Assembly (NCBI RefSeq): GCF_947496485.1 | Contig: NZ_CANMCZ010000005.1 | Coordinates: forward strand, 1 to 64,000 | DNA length: 64,000 bases | Reading direction: 5' to 3' | From: an uncultured Winogradskyella sp. | GTDB taxonomy: Bacteria > Bacteroidota > Bacteroidia > Flavobacteriales > Flavobacteriaceae | Part shown: positions 8,733 to 17,654 of the stretch, piece by piece | How positions within the stretch are numbered: the stretch's first letter is position 1 | Layout: each line of letters opens with the position of its first letter | Notes under the pieces: generated by a model | What the model was told of the DNA's origin: nothing | Seen by the model: the letters and a program-made list of their open reading frames with translations, nothing else | Databases searched by the model: none | Program-made: the position numbers and the translations under genes

Positions 8733-9848
8733 TTATTTGTTGTCTTCTTTTTTCTTAGCTTTTGCTATAGAATCATTCTTTTTTATTTGTTTCTCACGCT
8801 CTTCACGTGCTTTTTTTCGTTGCTCTAAAATTTTCTTCTTTCTATCTTCTAATGCTTTTTTACGAGCTTCTCTATCTTTTACTTTTTTCTGGCGTTGTTC
8901 TTCTAAAATTTCAGCTTCTGTCTTTACTTTTTTAGTACTGGTTGAATCTTTTTTAACCGCAGCTTTTGCTTTTGTACTATCTGTTTTTACAATAGATTTT
9001 TTTATTGTTGTTGAATCTTTAACTGTTGTTTTTGCTTTATCATCAGTTGTAGCATTCTTATTGTTGCGAGCATCTATAGCCTTTTGACGACGCTCTACGG
9101 CTTCACGCTTTTTCGCTTCTCTTACAGAATCTTGTTGGATTTTTCTAGCTTCTGCGGCTTTTTCTCTCTCAAGACGTTTTGCTGCCAATTCTGCCTCTCT
9201 TGTTGCTTTTCGTTCGTCTAATGCTTTTTGACGATCATCTTTTTCCTCACTTACTATAGGAACAACTTCTTCATCTTCAAGTGCTTTACGCTCTTTTTTG
9301 TTTTTTGCTTGTGTTCTTTTAGATGTTCTGGTAATGGTCCGCAAAACTTGCTCGCTCATATCATAACGTTCTGCTGAATATAGCATTACAACATCTGCAG
9401 ATTTATCGAATACGAAATCATATTTCTTAGTTTCAGCAATTTCTTGTACTGCTGAAAAAATTTGATCTTGTATTGGTTCAATAAGTTGGCGTTTTTGAAT
9501 CATCAAATCTCCATTGGGTCCAAAGCGCTTTTGCTGATAGTCTAAAATTTCAGCTTCCTCAAACGAAATATCTTCAAAACGTTCATCATATAGCTCTTTA
9601 GTTAAAAGCACTCTTTCATTATCGAGTTCTTTTTTCTTCTGCTCAATAGCATTTAATTTTGTTTCTATTTCAGTTTTCCACTTAAGAACTTTCTTATCGA
9701 GTTGTGTTGAAGCTTCTTGGTACTCTGGGACATTTTGCAAAATATATTCTGTATCAATATAACCTATTCTAACACCTCGTTGTGCATTCGCACTAAAGCT
9801 CATTAGACTTATTATTGCCAGTAAAAAAAGAACTTTATATTTCATCAT
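8733..9848 (-). CDS. OmpH family protein with long charged C-terminal extension
   Basis: 371 aa. Signal peptide (LAIISLMSFSANAQ), then an OmpH/Skp core over about 22-180 (RIGYIDTEYILQNVPEY at the start, YDFVFDKSADVVMLYS at the end). The last 190 residues are an unusual Lys/Arg/Glu/Ala-rich tail with repeated RKA, KKA and DST(T/K) patterns, ending AKKKEDNK. The tail is predicted helical or disordered. The core suggests a periplasmic outer-membrane-protein chaperone. The highly basic tail is not part of E. coli Skp and might bind peptidoglycan, LPS or membranes (inference). It lies 151 bp downstream of bamA and 33 bp upstream of skp. Confidence 0.85.
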   Translation of the reverse strand: MMKYKVLFLLAIISLMSFSANAQRGVRIGYIDTEYILQNVPEYQEASTQLDKKVLKWKTEIETKLNAIEQKKKELDNERVLLTKELYDERFEDISFEEAEILDYQQKRFGPNGDLMIQKRQLIEPIQDQIFSAVQEIAETKKYDFVFDKSADVVMLYSAERYDMSEQVLRTITRTSKRTQAKNKKERKALEDEEVVPIVSEEKDDRQKALDERKATREAELAAKRLEREKAAEARKIQQDSVREAKKREAVERRQKAIDARNNKNATTDDKAKTTVKDSTTIKKSIVKTDSTKAKAAVKKDSTSTKKVKTEAEILEEQRQKKVKDREARKKALEDRKKKILEQRKKAREEREKQIKKNDSIAKAKKKEDNK

Positions 9849-9917
9849 TAATGTATTTTGTTATTTGAGACTTATATTGGTAAAACCAAAATTTGTCGTT
9901 TTAGTATTACTTTGCTT

Positions 9918-9925
9918 CAAATTTA
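9918..9925 (-). promoter_or_regulatory. Candidate -7 box for ompH-skp
   Basis: On the minus strand the sequence reads TAAATTTG, an exact match to the Bacteroidota primary-sigma -7 consensus TAnnTTTG, about 70 bp upstream of the ompH start. No clear -33 TTG is present at the right spacing, so this is a partial match. Confidence 0.4.
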
Positions 9926-9999
9926 ACGAAATATATTCTTAAAAATTTTAGCACCATGATGAAATACTCGATTAGCTATTAGAAAATATCGTGCCAAAC

Positions 10000-12591
10000 T
10001 TAAAATTGTTGTCCTATAATGAAGTGAGTTTCCCATCTTTTTGGAGATGATCCATCTGGTAATTTGTCGAAAGCATGTCCAAAATCTATACCAAGTAAAC
10101 CAAAAGCTGGCATAAATATTCTTAAACCAAAACCTGCGGATCTTTTGAGATTAAATGGGTCAAATTCTCTAAAGCTATTTACAGATTGACCTGCTTCTAA
10201 AAATGATAATGCATATATCTTTGCTTGTGCTCCCAAAGTTATAGGATAGCGCAACTCTAAAGAAAACTTGTTGTAGATAGAACCTCCGTCTGTAGTTGAA
10301 AGAGATTGATTAGGATAGCCTCGTAGTTGCACAATTTCTCTACCATCAAGAGAAAAATTACCTAAACCATCACCACCAACAAAGAAACGCTCAAATGGAA
10401 TAATACCTCTGTCATTATTGTAAGCACCAAGGAATCCGAATTCGACGCTTGGTCTCAAAACTAAGTTGTTTTTACCAAATTTTGCGAGAGATGTATACCA
10501 ATCTGCCTTGAATTTTATTTTGTAAAATTCTAACCAGTTGTAACGTTCTTGATCGATTTCTCCAATACGTGCAAAATCATCGACATCTGTAGGATCTAAT
10601 GAATCGCGTTCATCTTTTAAAGCTTTATAGTCTACACCATTTACTAATGAGTAAGGGAATGAGAATTTGGCTGAAGCAGTAAAACTAGAGCCACCAGTTG
10701 GGAAAATTGGATCTATGGTTAGATTATTTCTACTTAAACCTATGGTATACGATAGATTATTTGACGTTCCGTTTCCAAAGGTGAACAAACCTGTATTATA
10801 ATTATTAAGAGCGTAGTGTTGGTAACTAATGGCTTGTGATAATATAAAGAAATCATCTGGTTCTGTAAGCCTGGTAGATAAACCAAGAGTTAAACCTGTA
10901 ATATTAAAACTTCTACTTTTATCGGGTCTTCTAGTTGCTTGATTAAATAAAAATTGTTTTGAGTGAGAAAGTGAAGTTGATAATTGATATGGTTTTTTGC
11001 CACCTAGCCAAGGCTCACTAAAAGAGAAGCTATAAGTTTGAAAAAATTGACTTGCTTGAAGCCTTAATGCTAAACTTTGCCCATCTCCTCTTGGAACTGG
11101 TTTGTATGCTTCTTTTTTGAAAATATCCTTTATCGCGAAATTATTGAACGATAGACCTAAGGTACCAATGAAACCACCTCCACCATAACCACCTTGTAGT
11201 TGTATTTGACTAGATCCTTGTTCTACTACGGCATATTCTATATCTAAAGTACCATCAACTGGGTTTGGATTTTTAATGTTTGGAGTTAATTGTTGTGCAT
11301 CAAAGAAACCAAGTTGCCCGAGTTCTCTCATGGTTCTAATAATGTCAGATTTACGGTATAACTCACCAGGTCGTGTTCTAATTTCCCTGTATATAACATG
11401 GTCATTTGTAACATCGTTACCTACAATAGTTACATTATTATAATATGCTGGTTTACCTTCTGAAATACGAATTTCCATATCAATAACATTGCCTTCAGCA
11501 CTAATTTCGACAGGATTTATGGTAGAGAACATATAACCATAGTTCTGATATAAATTGGTTAAATCACTAGCGTCAGGATTGTTCTGATCTGCTATTCGTT
11601 CTCTAAGTTCAACTCCATTATAAGTGTCACCTTCTTTAATTCCTAAAACAGCAGCTAAAGTTTGATCAGAATAAACTGAATTACCTACAAAAGATATTTT
11701 TCCAAAAGTGTATTGTTGACCTTCTTCTACTTTGATATGAAGATCTATAGTTTTTTCATCGAGATAACTAATAGAATCCGAAATAATTCTAGCATCTCTA
11801 TAACCATTTTCCTTATAATAATCTACAACACTGACTAAGTCTGTTCTAAAGTCTTCTTCTATATATTTTGAACGTTTCAAAACTCTCAATGGGCTAAGGC
11901 TCTTTTTCTTCGTATTCTTCATAGCTTTACGAAGCTTTTTATCCTTTATCTTTTCGTTGCCTTCAAAATTGATTGCTTTAATTTTTACTTTTTGGCCTCT
12001 GTCTATTGCGATACGCATATCTACACGCTCTTTTTCCACAGAATCAATAACCTGAGAAGTAGTGATATTTACTTTAGTATTTAAGAACCCTTTCTTTTTG
12101 TATTTGTTAGTAAGGTAGTTCTTTGTTGTTGCAATAAGGTTTTCTGTAACTTTTTGACCTGTTTGAAGCTTATTTTCATTAACAATTTCTTCTTTTTTAC
12201 CTTTTTTAACACCCTCAATGGTAAGGTCTTTTAGTTCTGGCAAATCAATAAGTTTAATTTCTAAATCCGCTGTGTTTCCATCGATATTAGTAACATAGAT
12301 ATCTATACTGCTAAATAAGTTAGACTTCCACAAGGTCTTTACAGCATTAGCGATTTTTTCTCCGCCGATTTGTATTTCTTCATCCTTTCTAAGCTTAGAA
12401 TATGCGATAATTGTTTGTGCACTAAAATTGGTGTTACCTGTTACAGTAATATTTTTAATAACATATTTTTTACCACCTTCTACTTGAGCGTTACCTATGG
12501 GTGAAATTGTAAAAAGAAATACAGTACAAATTAGTGTAATTAATGACTTCAATACTGTTGTATTAGGTAAGTTGTTCGCTTGTTTTTCCAA
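10000..12591 (-). CDS. bamA: Outer membrane protein assembly factor BamA
   Basis: 863 aa. Signal peptide (LICTVFLFTISPIGNAQ), then POTRA repeats over about 40-450 (KNITVTGNTNFSAQTI, then INFEGNEKIKDKKL, ISFVGNSVYSDQTL and VTIVGNDVTNDHVI), then the Omp85 16-strand barrel. The barrel contains a VRGF-like element (LRGYPNQSL) and ends in Phe (HFIIGQQF), the usual C-terminal signal. BamA inserts beta-barrels into the outer membrane. The ATG lies inside uppS, giving a 29-bp overlap. Its neighbours, the OmpH/Skp chaperones and PorG, belong to the same biogenesis route. Confidence 0.95.
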   Translation of the reverse strand: MEKQANNLPNTTVLKSLITLICTVFLFTISPIGNAQVEGGKKYVIKNITVTGNTNFSAQTIIAYSKLRKDEEIQIGGEKIANAVKTLWKSNLFSSIDIYVTNIDGNTADLEIKLIDLPELKDLTIEGVKKGKKEEIVNENKLQTGQKVTENLIATTKNYLTNKYKKKGFLNTKVNITTSQVIDSVEKERVDMRIAIDRGQKVKIKAINFEGNEKIKDKKLRKAMKNTKKKSLSPLRVLKRSKYIEEDFRTDLVSVVDYYKENGYRDARIISDSISYLDEKTIDLHIKVEEGQQYTFGKISFVGNSVYSDQTLAAVLGIKEGDTYNGVELRERIADQNNPDASDLTNLYQNYGYMFSTINPVEISAEGNVIDMEIRISEGKPAYYNNVTIVGNDVTNDHVIYREIRTRPGELYRKSDIIRTMRELGQLGFFDAQQLTPNIKNPNPVDGTLDIEYAVVEQGSSQIQLQGGYGGGGFIGTLGLSFNNFAIKDIFKKEAYKPVPRGDGQSLALRLQASQFFQTYSFSFSEPWLGGKKPYQLSTSLSHSKQFLFNQATRRPDKSRSFNITGLTLGLSTRLTEPDDFFILSQAISYQHYALNNYNTGLFTFGNGTSNNLSYTIGLSRNNLTIDPIFPTGGSSFTASAKFSFPYSLVNGVDYKALKDERDSLDPTDVDDFARIGEIDQERYNWLEFYKIKFKADWYTSLAKFGKNNLVLRPSVEFGFLGAYNNDRGIIPFERFFVGGDGLGNFSLDGREIVQLRGYPNQSLSTTDGGSIYNKFSLELRYPITLGAQAKIYALSFLEAGQSVNSFREFDPFNLKRSAGFGLRIFMPAFGLLGIDFGHAFDKLPDGSSPKRWETHFIIGQQF

Positions 12592-13303
12592 ATCTTCGTT
12601 CTCTGTTTTGATAATTTATGAGCGCCTCATATAGATTTTCTTTCTTAAAATCTGGCCATAAAATATCGGTAAAATATAATTCTGCATAGGCAATTTGCCA
12701 AAGCAAAAAGTTACTAATACGTTGTTCCCCACTTGTGCGAATAAGCAGGTCAACATCTGGTAAATTTTGCGTGTAAAGATGCTTATTTATAATGGATTCA
12801 TCAATACTTTCAACAGAAATTATATTATTTTTAACTTTAAGTGATAATTCTTTAATAACATTAACAATTTCTTCACGAGATCCATAGCTTAAAGCTAAGG
12901 TTAATGTCATATTTGTATTATTTTTTGTCTTTTCTATAACATCTAAAAGTTCTTGATGAGCCTTTTTAGGTAAATCATTTAAGCATCCAATAGCTGATAA
13001 CTTTATATTATTGTCTTGTAAGGTCTTTATTTCTTTCTTCAAGGACTTTACTAAAAGCTTCATTAAAGTTTGTACTTCGAGTTTAGGTCTATTCCAGTTT
13101 TCTGTAGAAAAAGCATAGAGTGTTAAGTTTCTAATACCTAATTCAGCTGAAGCTTCAACAGTTTGCCTCACAGCTTTTGTTCCACTTTCGTGTCCAATGA
13201 CACGCAAAAGACCTTGTTGTTTTGCCCAACGCCCATTGCCATCCATAATAATTGCTATATGGTTGGGAAGCTTTTCTTTGTTTATTTGTTCTTTTAAACT
13301 CAT
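12563..13303 (-). CDS. uppS: Isoprenyl transferase (undecaprenyl diphosphate synthase)
   Basis: 246 aa. Motifs of cis-prenyltransferases: HIAIIMDGNGRWAKQ with catalytic Asp near residue 21, then LTLYAFSTENWNRP, and the C-terminal PDVDLLIRTSGEQRISNFLLWQ and ELYFTDILWPDF. It makes the C55 lipid carrier for peptidoglycan and surface polysaccharides; cytosolic face of the membrane. It is placed directly between porG (0-bp gap) and bamA (29-bp overlap), so translation of the three is probably coupled. Confidence 0.96.
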   Translation of the reverse strand: MSLKEQINKEKLPNHIAIIMDGNGRWAKQQGLLRVIGHESGTKAVRQTVEASAELGIRNLTLYAFSTENWNRPKLEVQTLMKLLVKSLKKEIKTLQDNNIKLSAIGCLNDLPKKAHQELLDVIEKTKNNTNMTLTLALSYGSREEIVNVIKELSLKVKNNIISVESIDESIINKHLYTQNLPDVDLLIRTSGEQRISNFLLWQIAYAELYFTDILWPDFKKENLYEALINYQNRERRFGKTSEQLT

Positions 13304-13993
13304 CTAAAAATTGCAATAGCAAGGTCTTCTACCAAAGGTGTAAGTTAGTGTAATTCCTGAAAATACATACCAATCATTACTATTAGTATTTCCAAAGCTT
13401 AAAGATTCTCTCCCTGCAGAGTCTGGTACGCTTCCATCTAATTCGTCAGAGAAGGTATAACGAGCTCCAACTTCTGCTGCCAAAACTAATTGATTCGACA
13501 TCCTTGTTTTGTAACCTAAAACCATAGGTATACCATAAGCCCAACTACTTGTATTTTCTGATGTATAGTCTCCTGTCGGCGTAAAATAATAATTGTCATG
13601 ATTAGCAATAGTGATACCTGAGTATATATACGGAGTACCTTTAAAACCAATTGTATGCAAATCAAAATCCATAAATGTAAATTCCATTCCTAAAGATATC
13701 TCTAAAAGACCAGTTTCAAAACCATAATCTCGTTGTACACGCCTGGGATCATTGGATTTACTATCAACACCTTCTAAGTCAGTATATATAATAGAAGCTC
13801 TAAAAGAATGTCTAGGACTTCTGTTCCATTTTACTATAGCACCCATTGCTGGCTGATTAGGCGAAATGTAATTTGTAGAGCCAACATCTCCAACAAAATT
13901 ACTTCCACCAAAGAAAACACCAACCTCATAAATTTGAGCGTCAACATTTTTGGATATAAAAAGGCCAAATAAAATTAGGATAAAGTACCTCAT
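13304..13993 (-). CDS. porG: DUF6089 / PorG-type outer-membrane protein of the type IX secretion system
   Basis: 229 aa, signal peptide (ILFGLFISKNVDAQ) and an eight-strand-like outer-membrane barrel (YEVGVFFGGSNFVGDVG at the start, GITLTYTFGRRPCYCNF at the end). The family is a homologue of P. gingivalis PorG, which is needed for type IX secretion. In many Bacteroidota the gene sits next to uppS and bamA, as here, and this synteny is the main support beyond the family pattern. It ends in a Cys-rich CYCNF. It abuts uppS and has a good promoter upstream. Confidence 0.75.
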   Translation of the reverse strand: MRYFILILFGLFISKNVDAQIYEVGVFFGGSNFVGDVGSTNYISPNQPAMGAIVKWNRSPRHSFRASIIYTDLEGVDSKSNDPRRVQRDYGFETGLLEISLGMEFTFMDFDLHTIGFKGTPYIYSGITIANHDNYYFTPTGDYTSENTSSWAYGIPMVLGYKTRMSNQLVLAAEVGARYTFSDELDGSVPDSAGRESLSFGNTNSNDWYVFSGITLTYTFGRRPCYCNF

Positions 13994-14010
13994 AATTTTT
14001 TAAGAGTTTG

Positions 14011-14039
14011 CAAATATAGTAATTAAGATTTGTGTTCAA
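14011..14039 (-). promoter_or_regulatory. Promoter for porG-uppS-bamA
   Basis: Minus strand: TTG at 14039-14037, an 18-bp spacer, then TATATTTG at 14018-14011. This fits the Bacteroidota promoter (-33 TTG, -7 TAnnTTTG). The predicted start is about 12 bp before the porG ATG, giving a very short leader. Confidence 0.6.
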
Positions 14040-14104
14040 TAATTTGACACAAATTGGTATTACAGATAAACAGAATTTGAAGGTAATTATTGTATAATTT
14101 GGCT

Positions 14105-14983
14105 TTAGTTACGACGATCTTCTCCCCAAAGTAATTTTTTTCTAAGCGTATCCAAAAAAGTCTCTTCTAAACGTTCTACCATCTTAATAACAAAATTTGC
14201 TTTTTCTATGGTTACAGTTGTTGTATTTGGTAAGGTCGCTATCCTAGAGTCTAGAGATATTAAAAATTGATCTTCACGACCATTTACCTTTAGAGTTACT
14301 TTAGTATTATCTGGAATAATCAAAGGACGCGCGCTGAGGTTATGTGGTGCAATGGGTGTTAGTGCAAAATTGTTAGCATCTGGAGTAATAACTGGTCCAC
14401 CACAACTCAGTGAATAGCCAGTGGAACCTGTTGGTGTAGATAAAATGAGCCCATCGGCCCAGTAAGACGTTAAATACTCATCATTAAGATGGGTTTCAAC
14501 AGTTATCATTGATGTTGTATTCTTTCTGCTTATGGCAATTTCGTTAAGTGCAAAATTAGTTTCTTCTATATCATTATTTTTAGGAGATGCTGATACACTT
14601 AGTAGTGTGCGTTCAGAAATCTTATACTTACCTTCGAAAATCTCAGAAAGTGCAGTTTCAATTTCATTGGTCTGTATGGTAGCTAAAAACCCTAACCGAC
14701 CTGTGTTAATTCCAACTATAGGAATCCCTAAATTTCTAACATAGGTAATAGCTCTTAAAATTGTTCCATCGCCACCAATGCTAATTAATAAATCGAAACT
14801 ACCATCTAGTTTGTTAAATTTTCTTATTGAGGAACTATTTTGTATTGCAGAATTTTGAGTTTTAATAAAATCTTGTTCAAAATAAACAATAGCCTCTTTC
14901 TCCAATAAAAAGTACAGAAGTTTTTCTACTACTTCTTGAGTGTTATCCTTAATGTAATTCTGACCATAAATTGCTATTTTCAT
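14105..14983 (-). CDS. nadK: NAD kinase
   Basis: 292 aa. The GGDGT motif is in LLISIGGDGTILRA (about 66-75), followed by GINTGRLGFLA and the glycine-rich region DGLILSTPTGSTGYSLSCGGP (about 176-196) that binds NAD. It phosphorylates NAD to NADP using ATP or polyphosphate; cytosolic. It starts 2 bp after the CBS-domain gene, so they form an operon. Low-scoring open frames on the opposite strand here are artefacts. Confidence 0.96.
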   Translation of the reverse strand: MKIAIYGQNYIKDNTQEVVEKLLYFLLEKEAIVYFEQDFIKTQNSAIQNSSSIRKFNKLDGSFDLLISIGGDGTILRAITYVRNLGIPIVGINTGRLGFLATIQTNEIETALSEIFEGKYKISERTLLSVSASPKNNDIEETNFALNEIAISRKNTTSMITVETHLNDEYLTSYWADGLILSTPTGSTGYSLSCGGPVITPDANNFALTPIAPHNLSARPLIIPDNTKVTLKVNGREDQFLISLDSRIATLPNTTTVTIEKANFVIKMVERLEETFLDTLRKKLLWGEDRRN

Positions 14984-14985
14984 TC

Positions 14986-15642
14986 TTACATATTTAGGTA
15001 TTTATCAAGATATTGAGATCTTGATTTTAGGCTTTCTATGTAGGAATCATCTTCATGACCAGATACAATGTTATAACTGTATCGTCTAAAGGTTTGAATG
15101 ATTTCATTGAGACTCCCGTTACCAATTTTTATAGTTACTCTAACTAAATCACCATCCATTTTAGAAATAAACGCACCTAAAAGTTTGGCATCATTAGATT
15201 CTACAATTTGACTGATTTCGCTAAATGAATAATCATGTATTCCTTTTTCTACAATTAATATGCCGCCAGGTTCAGAGAAGAAAGGTGTTTCATTAAATAA
15301 ATGTATAATATCATTGAGCTCATAATACCCAAGGTATTTATTATTATGGTCTAATACTGGCATTATGTTAGAATCGTTTTGAGCAAACGCTTCAAGAACA
15401 TCTAACCAATTTGTAGTTTGTCTCACAAAAAAACCTTCAATAGCATAATTACAATCACTTACTATCTTAGCACTTTCAAAACAATGTACGTCAGTTTCTG
15501 AAATACAGCCTTGATAAATTCCATCCTTCTGAATAGGAATATGTGAATAAGTAAGCTGATTAAATAGCAATTGTAAATCACCTATTTTATCAGTAGTACT
15601 AAGTGGTTTTACATCATTAATTACAAAATCCTGTAGTTGCAT
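14986..15642 (-). CDS. CBS-domain protein
   Basis: 218 aa, soluble. Two CBS motifs occupy about residues 5-125 (LSTTDKIGDLQLLFNQLTYSHIP, then WLDVLEAFAQNDSNIMPVLD with NKYLGYYELNDII). The C-terminal part (about 130-218, GGILIVEKGIHDYSFSEISQIV) resembles an ACT-like regulatory fold. CBS pairs bind adenosine nucleotides. Being 2 bp upstream of nadK suggests an energy- or nucleotide-sensing role, but this is inference. It is divergent from pdxJ. Confidence 0.8.
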   Translation of the reverse strand: MQLQDFVINDVKPLSTTDKIGDLQLLFNQLTYSHIPIQKDGIYQGCISETDVHCFESAKIVSDCNYAIEGFFVRQTTNWLDVLEAFAQNDSNIMPVLDHNNKYLGYYELNDIIHLFNETPFFSEPGGILIVEKGIHDYSFSEISQIVESNDAKLLGAFISKMDGDLVRVTIKIGNGSLNEIIQTFRRYSYNIVSGHEDDSYIESLKSRSQYLDKYLNM

Positions 15643-15705
15643 AGCTAAGCATTAAATATGTTGCAAATTAATCAAAAATTACCATAAAAAGCGTTCTCAT
15701 GTTTG

Positions 15706-15713
15706 TATTTTTG
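15706..15713 (+). promoter_or_regulatory. Candidate -7 box for pdxJ
   Basis: TATTTTTG matches TAnnTTTG exactly and lies 20 bp before the pdxJ ATG. There is no convincing -33 TTG at the expected distance. Confidence 0.45.
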
Positions 15714-15732
15714 TGATTCAAAACCTATTGAT

Positions 15733-16446
15733 ATGACCAAACTTAGCGTTAATATAAATAAGATAGCAACCTTAAGAAATAGCAGAGGAGGAGACGTTCC
15801 AAATGTCGTTCAATTTGCAAAAGATGTTCAGCGTTTTGGAGCTGAAGGTGTTACCATTCATCCAAGACCAGATGAGCGTCATATTCGTTATAAGGATGCA
15901 TATGATCTAAAACCAGAAGTTTATAGCGAGTATAACATAGAGGGCAATCCAATTCCAAAATTTGTAAATATGGTTTTAGAGATAAAGCCAACACAGGTAA
16001 CCTTAGTCCCAGATGCTATTGATGCAATAACCTCTAATGCAGGTTGGGATACTTTAAAACATAAAAATTTCTTAGTTGAAGTAATTAAAGAATTTAAAGG
16101 TAATGGGATTAGAACGTCAATTTTTGTAGATCCGGATTTACATCAAATAGAAGGTGCTAAATCTACTGGTACTGACAGAATAGAATTATATACTGAAGCC
16201 TTTGCACACCAATATGGCATGGGTAATAAAGAGGCTATAAATCCTTACATGGAATGTGCTGGTTTGGCAAATGCGATAGGTCTTGGTATTAATGCTGGCC
16301 ACGATTTGTCATTAGATAACATAAAATTCTTTAAAGAAAATATTACAGGCTTATTAGAAGTGTCAATCGGACATGCTCTCATCGCTGAGAGTTTGTATAT
16401 GGGAGTTGAGACTGTTATTGGTAAGTATTTAGATAAGTTGAAATGA
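15733..16446 (+). CDS. pdxJ: Pyridoxine 5'-phosphate synthase
   Basis: 237 aa from the ATG at 15733. A TTG 30 bp upstream is in frame but overlaps the promoter and would add residues foreign to the family. PdxJ condenses 1-deoxyxylulose 5-phosphate with 3-amino-2-oxopropyl phosphate in vitamin B6 synthesis. Conserved blocks: LSVNINKIATLRNSRGG, GVTIHPRPDERHIRY, VTLVPD, FVDPD, and GLGINAGHDLSLDN near the end. TIM barrel, cytosolic. Its stop overlaps the next start by 4 bp (ATGA). Confidence 0.96.
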   Translation: MTKLSVNINKIATLRNSRGGDVPNVVQFAKDVQRFGAEGVTIHPRPDERHIRYKDAYDLKPEVYSEYNIEGNPIPKFVNMVLEIKPTQVTLVPDAIDAITSNAGWDTLKHKNFLVEVIKEFKGNGIRTSIFVDPDLHQIEGAKSTGTDRIELYTEAFAHQYGMGNKEAINPYMECAGLANAIGLGINAGHDLSLDNIKFFKENITGLLEVSIGHALIAESLYMGVETVIGKYLDKLK

Positions 16447-17207
16447 TATTACACTCTAACATTATAGGTGAAGGTAAACCTTTTATTATTCTTCACGGTT
16501 TTTTAGGAATGGGTGACAACTGGAAAAGCTTAGCTAAGCAATTTGCCGAAGCTGATTTTGAAGTTCATCTAGTTGATCAGCGCAATCATGGACGTAGTTT
16601 CCATTCAGACCGTTTTGATTACGAGCTAATGGCTGAAGATTTGAAAAACTATTGTGATGATCATAATTTAAGTGATATTATTTTGCTAGGTCATTCCATG
16701 GGAGGAAAAACGGCAATGTTGTTTGCAACCAAATATCCTGAACTAGTTAGTAAACTTATAGTTGCTGATATTTCACCTCGTTATTATCCTGTGCATCATG
16801 ATGCTATTCTAGAAGGACTAAGTCGTTTAGATTTTTCAGAACTTAAGAGTAGAGGTAAAGCAGATGAATTTTTGAGTGATTATGTTCCTGAAATGGGAAC
16901 ACGTATGTTTTTGCTCAAAAATTTATATTGGGTTGAAAAAGGAGAATTAGGATTGCGAATTAATTTACCAGTTTTAAAAGAAAATGTTTCAGAAGTTGGT
17001 GAAGCATTGCCAATACATGCAACTTTTAAAAAAGACTCTTTGTTTTTACGTGGTGATAAATCTGAGTATATAGGACAAGGTGACGAAGCAATTATTCAAC
17101 GACACTTTCCAGATTCAAAAATTATTACCATTTCTAATGCAGGTCATTGGTTACATGCAGAGAATCCTAAAGATTTTTATGAGAAAGTAATTAATTTTGT
17201 ATCTTAA
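16443..17207 (+). CDS. Alpha/beta hydrolase (YbfF-like esterase)
   Basis: 254 aa. Typical alpha/beta-hydrolase layout: oxyanion region ILHGFLGMGDNW, DQRNHGRS, nucleophile elbow GHSMGGKTAM (Ser near 94), acid in RGDKSEYI, and catalytic His in NAGHWLHAENP (near 239). The closest resemblance is to the YbfF family of acyl-CoA or short-chain esterases; the substrate is uncertain. It is translationally coupled to pdxJ by a 4-bp overlap. It has no signal peptide and should be cytosolic. Confidence 0.88.
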   Translation: MILHSNIIGEGKPFIILHGFLGMGDNWKSLAKQFAEADFEVHLVDQRNHGRSFHSDRFDYELMAEDLKNYCDDHNLSDIILLGHSMGGKTAMLFATKYPELVSKLIVADISPRYYPVHHDAILEGLSRLDFSELKSRGKADEFLSDYVPEMGTRMFLLKNLYWVEKGELGLRINLPVLKENVSEVGEALPIHATFKKDSLFLRGDKSEYIGQGDEAIIQRHFPDSKIITISNAGHWLHAENPKDFYEKVINFVS

Positions 17208-17226
17208 ATAAAAACAAAATTATATC

Positions 17227-17574
17227 ATGAATTTATTAATTAGACTTTTACTTAATGCAGTTGCAGTTTTTGTTTTAGCACATGTTTTAAATGGAGTAAG
17301 TGTAGATGGGTATTTAGGTGCTATAATAGTTGCAGTAGTACTATCCATACTTAATTTGTTGGTAAAACCAATTTTGGTGATACTAACCTTGCCAATAACA
17401 ATAATTACTTTAGGCTTGTTTCTGCTTGTTATAAATGCATTAATCATCTTATTAGCAGATAAACTTATAGACGGTTTTGGAGTAAGTAGTTTTTGGACAG
17501 CACTTATTTTCAGTATCCTCTTATCTATACTGCAATCATTGTTACAATCGTTCTTAAAAGAAGATAAAAAGTAG
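17227..17574 (+). CDS. Small membrane protein of the YvlD / 'phage holin 4' family
   Basis: 115 aa with four hydrophobic segments (about 3-22, 28-50, 53-76, 88-110). The family motif NLLVKPILVILTLPITIITLG is clear. Despite the domain name, this is a chromosomal inner-membrane family (YvlD-like), not evidence of a prophage, and its function is unknown. It begins 20 bp after the hydrolase gene and could share its transcript. Confidence 0.85.
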   Translation: MNLLIRLLLNAVAVFVLAHVLNGVSVDGYLGAIIVAVVLSILNLLVKPILVILTLPITIITLGLFLLVINALIILLADKLIDGFGVSSFWTALIFSILLSILQSLLQSFLKEDKK

Positions 17575-17601
17575 CTCAAAACCAAACGTCTAAAACTGTT
17601 G

Positions 17602-17629
17602 TTGGGTTGCAAAAAATATTGTATTTTTG
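17602..17629 (+). promoter_or_regulatory. Promoter for tig
   Basis: TTG at 17602-17604, a 17-bp spacer, then TATTTTTG at 17622-17629, an exact TAnnTTTG -7 box. The predicted transcript starts about 20 bp before the tig ATG at 17655. Confidence 0.6.
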
Positions 17630-17654
17630 CAGCCCAATTTTAGTTTCAATAATA

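Noticed and set aside
8710-9087. A hydrophobic, Phe/Ser-rich open frame on plus, antisense to the ompH tail
   Set aside because: It is the mirror of the Lys/Glu-rich codons of ompH (AAA/GAA read as TTT/TTC). Low-complexity composition and no start context.
17227-17574. 'Phage holin' family gene as evidence of a prophage
   Set aside because: No other phage genes, no att repeats; the YvlD-like family is an ordinary chromosomal membrane family.
17607-17654. Upstream TTG start for tig adding 16 residues
   Set aside because: The TTG lies inside the -33/-7 promoter; family N-termini begin at the ATG at 17655.
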